Below are positions 25,179-32,070 of a stretch of DNA of 34,517 nucleotides, in pieces (positions within the stretch are counted from its first letter, which is position 1; each line of letters opens with the position of its first letter). The DNA is from Sneathiellales bacterium (GTDB lineage Bacteria; Pseudomonadota; Alphaproteobacteria; Minwuiales; Minwuiaceae). The translations under genes were made by a program, and so were the position numbers. Location of the stretch: positions 1-34,517 of the forward strand of contig JALXAG010000262.1 of the NCBI GenBank assembly GCA_026992315.1, in the 5' to 3' direction. Under the pieces are notes generated by a model. That model did not search any database. It was not told the DNA's origin and saw nothing but the letters and a program-made list of their open reading frames with translations.

Positions 25179-26165
25179 ATGAAAGCGATAATCAAGGGGC
25201 TGCGCCTGGCAGCCGGCGCCGTTCTTGTGGCAGGCGTGATGAGCACGGCGGCACAGGCCGATGGCGTGCGCATCGGCATTGCCCAGTTCGGGCCGCATCC
25301 GCAGCTCGATGCGGTGGTGACGGCCTTCAAGGCCGAGCTTGCCGCCGCCGGTTACAAGGAAGGGCAGAACACCACCTATGACTACGCCCATGTCAATTTC
25401 GATCCGTCGCTGGTGCCGCAATTGCTGACCAAGCAGAAAGCGGGCAATCCCGATCTGATCCTGACGATCACCACGCCGGTCAGCCAGGGGGCGAAGCAGC
25501 TGCTCAAGGGTTCGAAGATTCCGGTGGTTTTCGCTGCGGTGACCGATCCGGTGGCGGCCAAGCTGGTGCCGTCCTGGGACAAGGGGGCGCCGGACATGAC
25601 CGGGGCCTCCGACCTGCAGAGCCTGGATGGCGTTCTCGCCTTCACGCGCAAGCTGCTGCCCAAGGCCAAGCGGATCGGGGTTCCCTTCAATCCCGGCGAG
25701 GACAACGATGTGGCCATGCTGGGCATGATGAAGGAAATTGCGCCGAAATACGGCTTTACGGTTGTCGAGGTCGGCGTCGATAACGCCAACGATATTCCGG
25801 TGCGCATCTCGTCCCTGCGCGGCAAGGCCGATGTGATTTACGTCGCCGCCTCCAATCTGCTGCAGCCGGCGGTTCCTGCGGTGGCTTCGGCCGCCAATGC
25901 CATCCGCGTACCGGTGATCAATGCGGCCGAAGGACCCGTGCGCGAAAATCTGGTTCTGGGTTCCTTCGCTGTCGATTATTCCCAGGTCGGCAAGAATGCC
26001 GGCAAGATCGCGGTGAGGATCCTCAAGGGCGCCAGCCCCGCCGATATCGCGCCGGTCAAGCCCGCTTATGCCGATCATGCGCCGCTGATCAGCGCCAAGC
26101 AGATGAAGATGTACGGGGTTACCCTGAGCGGCGATCTGGCCAATTGCGGTTGTGTCGTTCAATAA
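25179..26165 (+). CDS. TrpX-type ABC transporter substrate-binding protein
   Basis: This protein of 328 residues is a periplasmic binding protein of the ABC_sub_bind family (COG2984). It has a Sec signal peptide ending TAAQA and starts its mature part with DGVRIGIAQFGPHPQLDAVVTAFKAEL. Family motifs PDLILTITTPVSQGAKQLLKG and KRIGVPFNPGEDNDVAMLGMMKE follow. In Streptococcus the same family (TrpX) takes up tryptophan, but the ligand in Proteobacteria is mostly unknown. I place the start at ATG 25179, with GGGAG about six bases upstream (an ATG three bases earlier is also possible). A strong hairpin follows the gene. It forms an operon with the ATPase and permease. Confidence 0.9.
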   Translation: MKAIIKGLRLAAGAVLVAGVMSTAAQADGVRIGIAQFGPHPQLDAVVTAFKAELAAAGYKEGQNTTYDYAHVNFDPSLVPQLLTKQKAGNPDLILTITTPVSQGAKQLLKGSKIPVVFAAVTDPVAAKLVPSWDKGAPDMTGASDLQSLDGVLAFTRKLLPKAKRIGVPFNPGEDNDVAMLGMMKEIAPKYGFTVVEVGVDNANDIPVRISSLRGKADVIYVAASNLLQPAVPAVASAANAIRVPVINAAEGPVRENLVLGSFAVDYSQVGKNAGKIAVRILKGASPADIAPVKPAYADHAPLISAKQMKMYGVTLSGDLANCGCVVQ

Positions 26166-26185
26166 CCCTTATTGCGGGGAACACT

Positions 26186-26213
26186 GAAGGGCCGGGGGTT
26201 TCCCCGGTCCTTC
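26186..26213 (+). other. Intercistronic stem-loop between the binding-protein and ATPase genes
   Basis: A 12-pair stem (one G-U pair) with arms GAAGGGCCGGGG and CCCCGGTCCTTC and a GTTT loop starts 20 bases after the binding-protein stop. No T run follows, so it is not a classic terminator. Such stems can protect the upstream message and give more binding protein than ATPase and permease. Confidence 0.7.
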
Positions 26214-26252
26214 GCATTCCGGAACCAACCGTTGCGGACGGGGAAACACCCG

Positions 26253-27032
26253 ATGCTGTCGATCAAGCAACTCTGTAAAACCTTTTATCCCGGCACGCCG
26301 GATGAAAAGACCGCTCTCGACCATGTCGATCTCGAGCTCGATACCGGCTCGTTCTGTGTGGTGATCGGCAGCAACGGTGCCGGCAAGAGCACCCTTCTGA
26401 ACGCGATTTCCGGCAAACTGCCGGTCGATGGCGGTACCATCGCCCTCGATGGGGAGGATATCGGCCCGCTGCCGGTTCATCAGCGCGCCCGTCTGCTGGC
26501 GCGGGTGTTTCAGGATCCGATGATCGGCACCGCGCCGGGCATGAGCATCGAGGAAAACCTGCTTCTGGCCGAATTGCGCGCCAGCCGCCGCAGCCTGAAA
26601 TTCGGCCTGACGGCGGCACGGCGGCGGCTGTTCCGCGATCGTCTTGCCTTGCTGGGGCTGGGGCTGGAGGATCGCCTCGATGCCCGTGTGGAGCTGCTCT
26701 CGGGCGGGCAGCGCCAGGCCCTGTCGCTGATCATGGCCGTCAGCACCAATCCGCGCCTGTTGCTGCTGGACGAGCACACGGCGGCGCTGGATCCGCGCAC
26801 GGCCGGGCTGGTCATGGAGGCGACCGTGCGTGCCGTGGCCGAATTCGGGCTGACCACCCTGATGGTGACGCACAACATGCATCATGCCATCGAATATGGC
26901 GACCGGCTGATCATGATGGAGGCGGGGCGGATCAAGCTCGGCCTCGGGGCGGAGGAAAAGCGCGGCCTGACGGTCGAGGAACTGGTGGCGCGCTTTCAGA
27001 TCGCCGACGACAAAATCTTGCTTTCGGATTGA
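26253..27032 (+). CDS. ABC transporter ATP-binding protein (TrpXYZ-type, COG1101)
   Basis: This 259-residue ATPase powers the neighbouring transporter. It has Walker A GSNGAGKST (39-47), signature LSGGQ (149-153) and a Walker B region LLLLDEHTAALD (169-180). The H after DE in place of the usual P (DEHT versus DEPT) is a recognised feature of the group. The unrelated-looking N-terminus FYPGTPDEKTALDHV fits this ATPase group. The start ATG at 26253 has GGGGA upstream. It precedes the permease gene by four bases and so is tightly coupled to it. The order here is binding protein, ATPase, permease. Confidence 0.92.
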   Translation: MLSIKQLCKTFYPGTPDEKTALDHVDLELDTGSFCVVIGSNGAGKSTLLNAISGKLPVDGGTIALDGEDIGPLPVHQRARLLARVFQDPMIGTAPGMSIEENLLLAELRASRRSLKFGLTAARRRLFRDRLALLGLGLEDRLDARVELLSGGQRQALSLIMAVSTNPRLLLLDEHTAALDPRTAGLVMEATVRAVAEFGLTTLMVTHNMHHAIEYGDRLIMMEAGRIKLGLGAEEKRGLTVEELVARFQIADDKILLSD

Positions 27033-27036
27033 GACG

Positions 27037-27948
27037 ATGGATTTCCTGAACAGCTATATCGGCCTGATCCCGGTCACCATGGCGCAGAGCCTGATTTACG
27101 CCTTCGTCGCCACCGGCATCATGCTGCCGTTTCGCATACTGAGCTTTCCCGACCTGACCAGCGAAGGGGCCTTTCCGCTCGGCGGTTGCGTCTGCGGGGT
27201 GCTGCTGTCCATCGGTGTCGATCCGCTTCTGGCGATGACGGTGGCGGCCATGGCCGGCTTTGCCGCCGGCTGTACCACGGCCTTCGTGCATCTGCGCTTC
27301 GGCATCAACACCTTGCTGGCGGGCATTCTGGTGATGACGATGCTCTACAGCATCAATCTGCGCATTATGGGCCGCTCCAACATCGCCCTGTTCAATTACG
27401 AGAATATTTTCAGCAACATCCATCCCGATCTCAATTTCGACTATACGATGAAGATCCCGTTTCTTGCCGCGCTGATCGGTATCGTGGTTCTGGGGTTCTT
27501 CTGGTTCTTCAAAACCGAAAAGGGCGTCGGGGTCCGTGCCGTCGGCGCCAATCCGGAAATGGCGGAAGCGCAGGGAATCAATATCTGGACGGCGACGATC
27601 GGCGGGGTTGGCATCGCCAGCGCCTTATCGGCATTCGGCGGGGCGCTGCTGGTGCAGTCGCAGGGTTTTGCCGATGTCAATATGGGCTTCGGCATTCTGA
27701 TCAACGGTCTGGCGGCCCTGATCATCGGCGAGGCGATCATCGGCCGCAACAGCGTGCTGCGCCAGTTGCTGGCGCCGGTCGTCGGCGCCATGGTCTATTA
27801 TCAGCTCGTTTCCTTCTGCCTGGCCCTTGGCCTGCCGCCATCGGATCTGAAGCTGGCGACCGGGGCCTTTGTGCTGATCATGCTGGCACTGCCGACCCTG
27901 AAAAAGGGCAAGGCGGGTGCCGTGCGTCCGGAAAAACTGCGGGAATGA
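27037..27948 (+). CDS. ABC transporter permease (TrpXYZ-type, COG4120)
   Basis: This 303-residue membrane protein is the permease subunit for the preceding binding protein and ATPase. About eight hydrophobic segments are visible, and EGAFPLGGCVCGVLLSIG and GGALLVQSQGFADVNMGFGILINGLAALIIGEAIIG match the branched-chain-type permease fold of this family. It completes a full importer. It lies four bases from the ATPase gene. It ends 21 bases from the convergent EamA gene with no clear terminator. The substrate is unknown. Confidence 0.9.
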   Translation: MDFLNSYIGLIPVTMAQSLIYAFVATGIMLPFRILSFPDLTSEGAFPLGGCVCGVLLSIGVDPLLAMTVAAMAGFAAGCTTAFVHLRFGINTLLAGILVMTMLYSINLRIMGRSNIALFNYENIFSNIHPDLNFDYTMKIPFLAALIGIVVLGFFWFFKTEKGVGVRAVGANPEMAEAQGINIWTATIGGVGIASALSAFGGALLVQSQGFADVNMGFGILINGLAALIIGEAIIGRNSVLRQLLAPVVGAMVYYQLVSFCLALGLPPSDLKLATGAFVLIMLALPTLKKGKAGAVRPEKLRE

Positions 27949-27969
27949 CGTGGGGCACTCTGTATTCTG

Positions 27970-28863
27970 CTACAGCGCCTTGCGGCGGCGTTTCAGCGTG
28001 AACAGCGGCAGCAGCTGAATGGCGAGGATGCCGGCAAAGATCAGCGCGCATCCGGCAAGCTGAACCGGCGTCAGCCGCTCGCCGAGGAAGATCGCCCCGG
28101 CAATGGCCGCGAACAGGGTTTCAGTGGACAGGATGATCGCAGCATCGGCGGCCATCGTGTATTTCTGTGCCACCACCTGCAGGGTGAAGGCCACGGCGAC
28201 GGACAGGGCCCCGGCATAGAATATCTCGAACCAGGCATTGGCGATGGCGGTGAGATCGGGTTCCTCGATGAGCAGGGCGACGACCAGGCTGAGAGTGCCG
28301 GTGATCATGAACTGGATGCAGGCGATGAGCAACGGGGCGTTGATACGGCTGGCGGCGATGCCGATGCTCAGCACATGGATGGCCCAGAAAAACGAACTGC
28401 CCAAAACCCAGAAATCGCCCGGATTGACCTCTACCGCCCCGGCGCCGCTGAGCAGCCAGGCCCCGATGACCGAACCGAGCCCCGCGGGCCAGATCAGCGG
28501 ATGCGGCAGGCTACGGAAGGCGAGAAAGCCCAGAACCGGCACCAGCGGCACATAGAGAATGGTCAGGAAGCCGGCATTGCTGGCGGTGGTGTAGATCAGA
28601 CCGATCTGCTGCAGGGCGGATCCGGCGAACAGGGCCAGGCCGACCAGTAGCAGCAAGGGCAGGTCCTTTCCCCTGTCGGCTGCGACCAGACGGTGACGCT
28701 GCGGCCAGGCAAGGGGCAGCAGCAGCAGCCCGCCGAGAAGAAAGCGGATGCCGGTGAAGGTGAAGGGGCCCATCGCTTCCATGCTGGTGCGCTGCACCAC
28801 AAAGGTCGTGCCCCAGATCAATGCAGCCAGGGTCATCAGCATATTGGCCTTTACGCGGGTCAT
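27970..28863 (-). CDS. EamA/DMT family transporter
   Basis: This 297-residue membrane protein has ten hydrophobic segments in two repeated EamA domains, the layout of drug/metabolite exporters (RhaT/YdcZ-like). The start MTRVKANMLMTLAALIWGTTFVVQRTSM is typical: LxxxAALIWGTTFV is the family's opening. The C-terminus is short and basic. Substrate unknown; relatives export amino acids or other small molecules. The start ATG at 28863 gives this normal length; longer in-frame starts add over 100 residues without family similarity. It is divergent from copA with about 265 bases between, which hold the copper-type operator, so it could be affected by CueR, though this is unlikely. Confidence 0.88.
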   Translation of the reverse strand: MTRVKANMLMTLAALIWGTTFVVQRTSMEAMGPFTFTGIRFLLGGLLLLPLAWPQRHRLVAADRGKDLPLLLLVGLALFAGSALQQIGLIYTTASNAGFLTILYVPLVPVLGFLAFRSLPHPLIWPAGLGSVIGAWLLSGAGAVEVNPGDFWVLGSSFFWAIHVLSIGIAASRINAPLLIACIQFMITGTLSLVVALLIEEPDLTAIANAWFEIFYAGALSVAVAFTLQVVAQKYTMAADAAIILSTETLFAAIAGAIFLGERLTPVQLAGCALIFAGILAIQLLPLFTLKRRRKAL

Positions 28864-28993
28864 GGCGGTTCCGGGCTGAGGTGGTATGGATGCGGGATTG
28901 CGTATGGCGATTTCCCATCCGCTATACCCAAGGCCGGATGAGGGCGCAATCCGGTTTTGCATATTGGATACAAAATTTTCTCGCCTCCCCCTG

Positions 28994-29024
28994 TTGACAC
29001 TCCAGTGACTGGAGGCTCCATCTG
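28994..29024 (+). promoter_or_regulatory. MerR/CueR-type copper promoter for copA
   Basis: A perfect -35 box TTGACA (28994-28999) is followed directly by CTCCAG-TGA-CTGGAG, a perfect 6-base inverted repeat (29000-29014). The long spacer between -35 and the putative -10 near 29019 is as expected for CueR-type promoters, which MerR proteins untwist when bound to metal. The -10 match is weak. The CueR gene is two genes downstream. Confidence 0.75.
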
Positions 29025-29128
29025 GGTCAAGGAACGAATTTATCTCCGGCCCGCGACTGCCGGTACGGTATCCCTTTCCGATACTCAATGGCCGCGGGCG
29101 GGAGCATTTTCTGAAATGGAGGAGCCCC

Positions 29129-31567
29129 ATGGCCGCCGTTGAAATGAGTGAGCACCGCGAGCAGCGGAAAATCCGCTTCGATGTCGAAGGGATGACCTGT
29201 GCCGGCTGTGCCGCCAAGCTCGAAAAAGCACTGGCGGAAACGCCGGGCGTGATCGAGGCTAATGTGAATATTTCCCTGAACCGGGCCGATATCGTTTACG
29301 ATCCGGAGGAAATCGATCCGGCCGGCCTGGTCGCCAGGGTCGATGATACCGGCTATGCGGTGAAGGCCGAACCGGTGCAGTTCGATGTCAGCGGCATGAC
29401 CTGCGCCGGCTGCGCCGCCAAGGTCGAACGGGCGATCAGGTCGGTTCCCGGCGTTGTCGATGCCACTGTCAACCTGCCTCTGGAACGCGCCGATGTCCGG
29501 TTTGCCGGTGCGGCGGATCCGGAGCTGGTGGTCAGGGCCGTGGCCGATGCCGGTTTTTCCGCTCATCCGCGCGTCAGCGGCAAGAGCAAGGCGGAAAAAC
29601 AGGCCGAGGAAGATGCGAAGGCGGAGGCCGCCATCCGCCGCGAAAGCATCATGCTGGTACTGGCTGCGGTGCTCAGCACGCCGCTGGTGCTGAAGATGGT
29701 CTTCCCCGGGGCGGGCTTCCTGGCCTGGCTCAGCCCCACGGTCGAATGGCTGCTGGCGACCCCGGTGCAGTTCATTGTCGGGGCGCCGTTCTACCGTAAT
29801 GCCTGGAATGCCGTTCGCCACCGCACCGCCAATATGGATGTGCTGGTGGTGTTGGGCACCACGGTAACCTATCTCTACAGCCTGGCATTGCTGGTTCTGT
29901 TGGGCGAAGGGGCGGAAGGACGGCTGTATTTCGAAACCTCGGCCGTGCTGATTACCTTCATTCTGGCCGGACGCATTCTCGAAGCCCGTGCCAAACGGGG
30001 TACCACGGCGGCGATTCGTGAATTGATGGCACTGCGCCCCGAGGAGGCCCGTCTTCTGCGCGACGGCAAGGAGGTGACGGTCGGGATCGAAGATGTGGCT
30101 GTCGGCGATATCGTGCTGATCAAGCCCGGCGAGAAAGTCCCGGTCGATGGCGAGATCGTTTCCGGGGAAAGCGCGCTCGACGAATCCCTGATTACGGGAG
30201 AAAGCGTACCGGTGCGCCGCAAAAGCGGCGATATGGTCGCCTGCGGTGCCATCAACGGCGAAGGGGTGCTGCAGGTCAGGGCCACCGCCGTTGGCGAGGA
30301 CAGCAGCCTTGCCCGTATCGTTCGTCTGGTGGAAAATGCCCAGTCGGGCAAGGCGCCGGTGCAGCGCCTGGTCGATAAGATCAGCGCCATTTTCGTGCCC
30401 GTGATCATCGTTTTGTCGATCCTGACCTTTATCGGCTGGTTCGCTTTCGGCGGCGGGTTCGAGAACGCGCTGATCGCGGCCGTGTCGGTGCTGGTGATTG
30501 CCTGCCCCTGTGCGCTCGGTCTGGCCACGCCGACGGCGCTGGTTGCCGGTACCGGTTCGGCGGCACGCCATGGCATCCTGATCAAGGATATCGAGGCGCT
30601 GGAGCGGGCCCATCGCGTCGATCTGGTGGTGTTCGACAAAACCGGCACCCTGACAGAAGGCAAGCCCGCCGTGCAGCGCGTTTCACCCGTCGAAGGCTGG
30701 GACGGGCAAGCCGTGCTGCGCCTGTGTGCTGCCGCCCAGCAGGGCAGCGAGCATCCGCTGGCCCGCGCCATTCTGGCCGCGGCGGAGGAGGCCGGGATCG
30801 AATTGCCGCCCTATGAGGATTTCAAGGCCGTGCCGGGGCTGGGCGTGCAGGCCCGGGTCGAGGGGCGGCAGATCCTTTGCGGCAATGGCGAGCTGATGGA
30901 AGAACAGGGCATTGATCTGACCCCGGCGGCCGCATTGCTGGCCGAGGTGGAGGAGCGGGCCGAAACCCCGTCGATCGTGGCAGTGGATGGCAAGGTGGCC
31001 GGTGTGATCGCCATCGCCGACACCATCCGCCCGACGGCACGGGAGGCCATCGCCCTGCTGAAGAAGCAAAAGGTCCGTACCGCCCTGCTCTCCGGCGATA
31101 TGCCCGCTGTCGCCGCCCGGGTGGCCGAAGATCTGGGCCTTGACAGCTATCGCGGTCAGGTGCGCCCCGGCGACAAGGCCAATGAGGTGGAGAAATACCG
31201 CCGCGGCGGCCATGTCGTGGCCATGGTCGGCGACGGCGTCAACGATGCTCCGGCACTGGCGGCCGCCGATGTCGGCATCGCCATGGGCTCCGGCACCGAT
31301 GTGGCGATGGAAACGGCATCCATCACCCTGATGCGCCCGGAACCGCGTCTTGTCAGCGCGGCGCTGGATGTGTCCAAGGCGACATGGCGCAAGATCCGTC
31401 AGAATCTGTTCTGGGCGTTTATCTACAACCTGATCGGCATTCCGCTGGCGATGGCCGGGCTGTTGAGCCCCGCCCTGGCCGGTCTGGCCATGGCTTTGAG
31501 CTCGGCCAGCGTCGTCAGCAGTTCGCTGTTGCTGCGCTTCTGGAAGCCGAAATTCGAGGAGGCCTGA
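29129..31567 (+). CDS. copA: Copper-exporting P1B-type ATPase CopA
   Basis: This 812-residue protein pumps Cu(I) out of the cytoplasm. Two N-terminal metal-binding domains have MTCAGC (Cys24/27 and Cys92/95) and are very alike. The core has TGES (356-359), the transport motif CPC (459-461), DKTGT with phosphorylated Asp503, SEHPLA (540-545) and GDGVNDAP. Near the C-terminus, YN in IYNLIGIPLA and MxxxS in MALSSASVV are the P1B-1 copper signature. All functional motifs are intact. The start has GGAGGAG about four bases upstream. It is preceded by the CueR-type operator and followed at two bases by cueR. Confidence 0.97.
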   Translation: MAAVEMSEHREQRKIRFDVEGMTCAGCAAKLEKALAETPGVIEANVNISLNRADIVYDPEEIDPAGLVARVDDTGYAVKAEPVQFDVSGMTCAGCAAKVERAIRSVPGVVDATVNLPLERADVRFAGAADPELVVRAVADAGFSAHPRVSGKSKAEKQAEEDAKAEAAIRRESIMLVLAAVLSTPLVLKMVFPGAGFLAWLSPTVEWLLATPVQFIVGAPFYRNAWNAVRHRTANMDVLVVLGTTVTYLYSLALLVLLGEGAEGRLYFETSAVLITFILAGRILEARAKRGTTAAIRELMALRPEEARLLRDGKEVTVGIEDVAVGDIVLIKPGEKVPVDGEIVSGESALDESLITGESVPVRRKSGDMVACGAINGEGVLQVRATAVGEDSSLARIVRLVENAQSGKAPVQRLVDKISAIFVPVIIVLSILTFIGWFAFGGGFENALIAAVSVLVIACPCALGLATPTALVAGTGSAARHGILIKDIEALERAHRVDLVVFDKTGTLTEGKPAVQRVSPVEGWDGQAVLRLCAAAQQGSEHPLARAILAAAEEAGIELPPYEDFKAVPGLGVQARVEGRQILCGNGELMEEQGIDLTPAAALLAEVEERAETPSIVAVDGKVAGVIAIADTIRPTAREAIALLKKQKVRTALLSGDMPAVAARVAEDLGLDSYRGQVRPGDKANEVEKYRRGGHVVAMVGDGVNDAPALAAADVGIAMGSGTDVAMETASITLMRPEPRLVSAALDVSKATWRKIRQNLFWAFIYNLIGIPLAMAGLLSPALAGLAMALSSASVVSSSLLLRFWKPKFEEA

Positions 31568-31569
31568 TC

Positions 31570-31962
31570 ATGAATGTCGGAGAGGCGGCGCGCCGCGCCG
31601 GTCTGCCCATCAAGACCCTGCATTACTACGAGGAAATCGGACTGGTGCGCCCGGGGCGGCGGCCCAATGGCTATCGCAGCTATTCCGATCAGGACGTGCA
31701 CAAGCTGCGGTTTCTGCAGCGCGCCCGGGGGCTGGGCTTTTCGATCGAGGAATGCCGGACGCTGCTGGCACTGTATGACGATGAAAATCGTGCCAGTGCC
31801 GATGTGCGGGCGGTGGCCATGGCCCATCTGGAGAAGGTTCGCCGCAAGATCGAGGAACTGAAGACCATCGAAGCGGTGATCGACGATCTGGTCAATAACT
31901 GTCAGGGCGATCACCGGCCGGACTGCCCGATCCTGAAGGATCTGGCCGGCGATACCCACTGA
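31570..31962 (+). CDS. cueR: MerR-family copper-responsive regulator CueR
   Basis: This 130-residue MerR-type activator senses Cu(I) and turns on copA. The N-terminal winged helix-turn-helix reads MNVGEAARRAGLPIKTLHYYEEIGLV, followed by a dimerisation helix. The metal loop has Cys111 and Cys119 with seven residues between (CQGDHRPDCPI), matching the CueR Cys112/Cys120 pair and distinct from Hg- or Zn-sensing members. It starts two bases after the copA stop, with GGAGG upstream, so it is co-transcribed with copA and would be induced by copper together with it. Gene order with cueR downstream of copA rather than divergent is one of the known layouts. Confidence 0.93.
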   Translation: MNVGEAARRAGLPIKTLHYYEEIGLVRPGRRPNGYRSYSDQDVHKLRFLQRARGLGFSIEECRTLLALYDDENRASADVRAVAMAHLEKVRRKIEELKTIEAVIDDLVNNCQGDHRPDCPILKDLAGDTH

Positions 31963-31995
31963 TATCAGCCGGAAGCGATATCAACCGGAACGGAC

Positions 31996-32014
31996 GGGGC
32001 GGGATTGCCGCCCC
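31996..32014. terminator. GC-rich hairpin between convergent cueR and kinase genes
   Basis: Perfect arms GGGGCGG (31996-32002) and CCGCCCC (32008-32014) with loop GATTG lie 33 bases past the cueR stop. Only a weak T-rich tail (GTTGCCGTTT) follows on the plus strand. Confidence 0.5.
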
Positions 32015-32070
32015 GTTGCCGTTTACCGCCCCTGTCGTCGTTGCTGCGCCTGTTTCCGCGTCTGTTGACC

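Noticed and set aside
24288-26162. Antisense open frame of about 624 codons over the CMD-like and TrpX-type genes
   Set aside because: It runs across two clear genes and an intergenic gap and shows no recognisable domain.
29027-30613. Antisense open frame of about 528 codons over copA
   Set aside because: It covers well-defined copA motifs on the plus strand and has no ribosome site.
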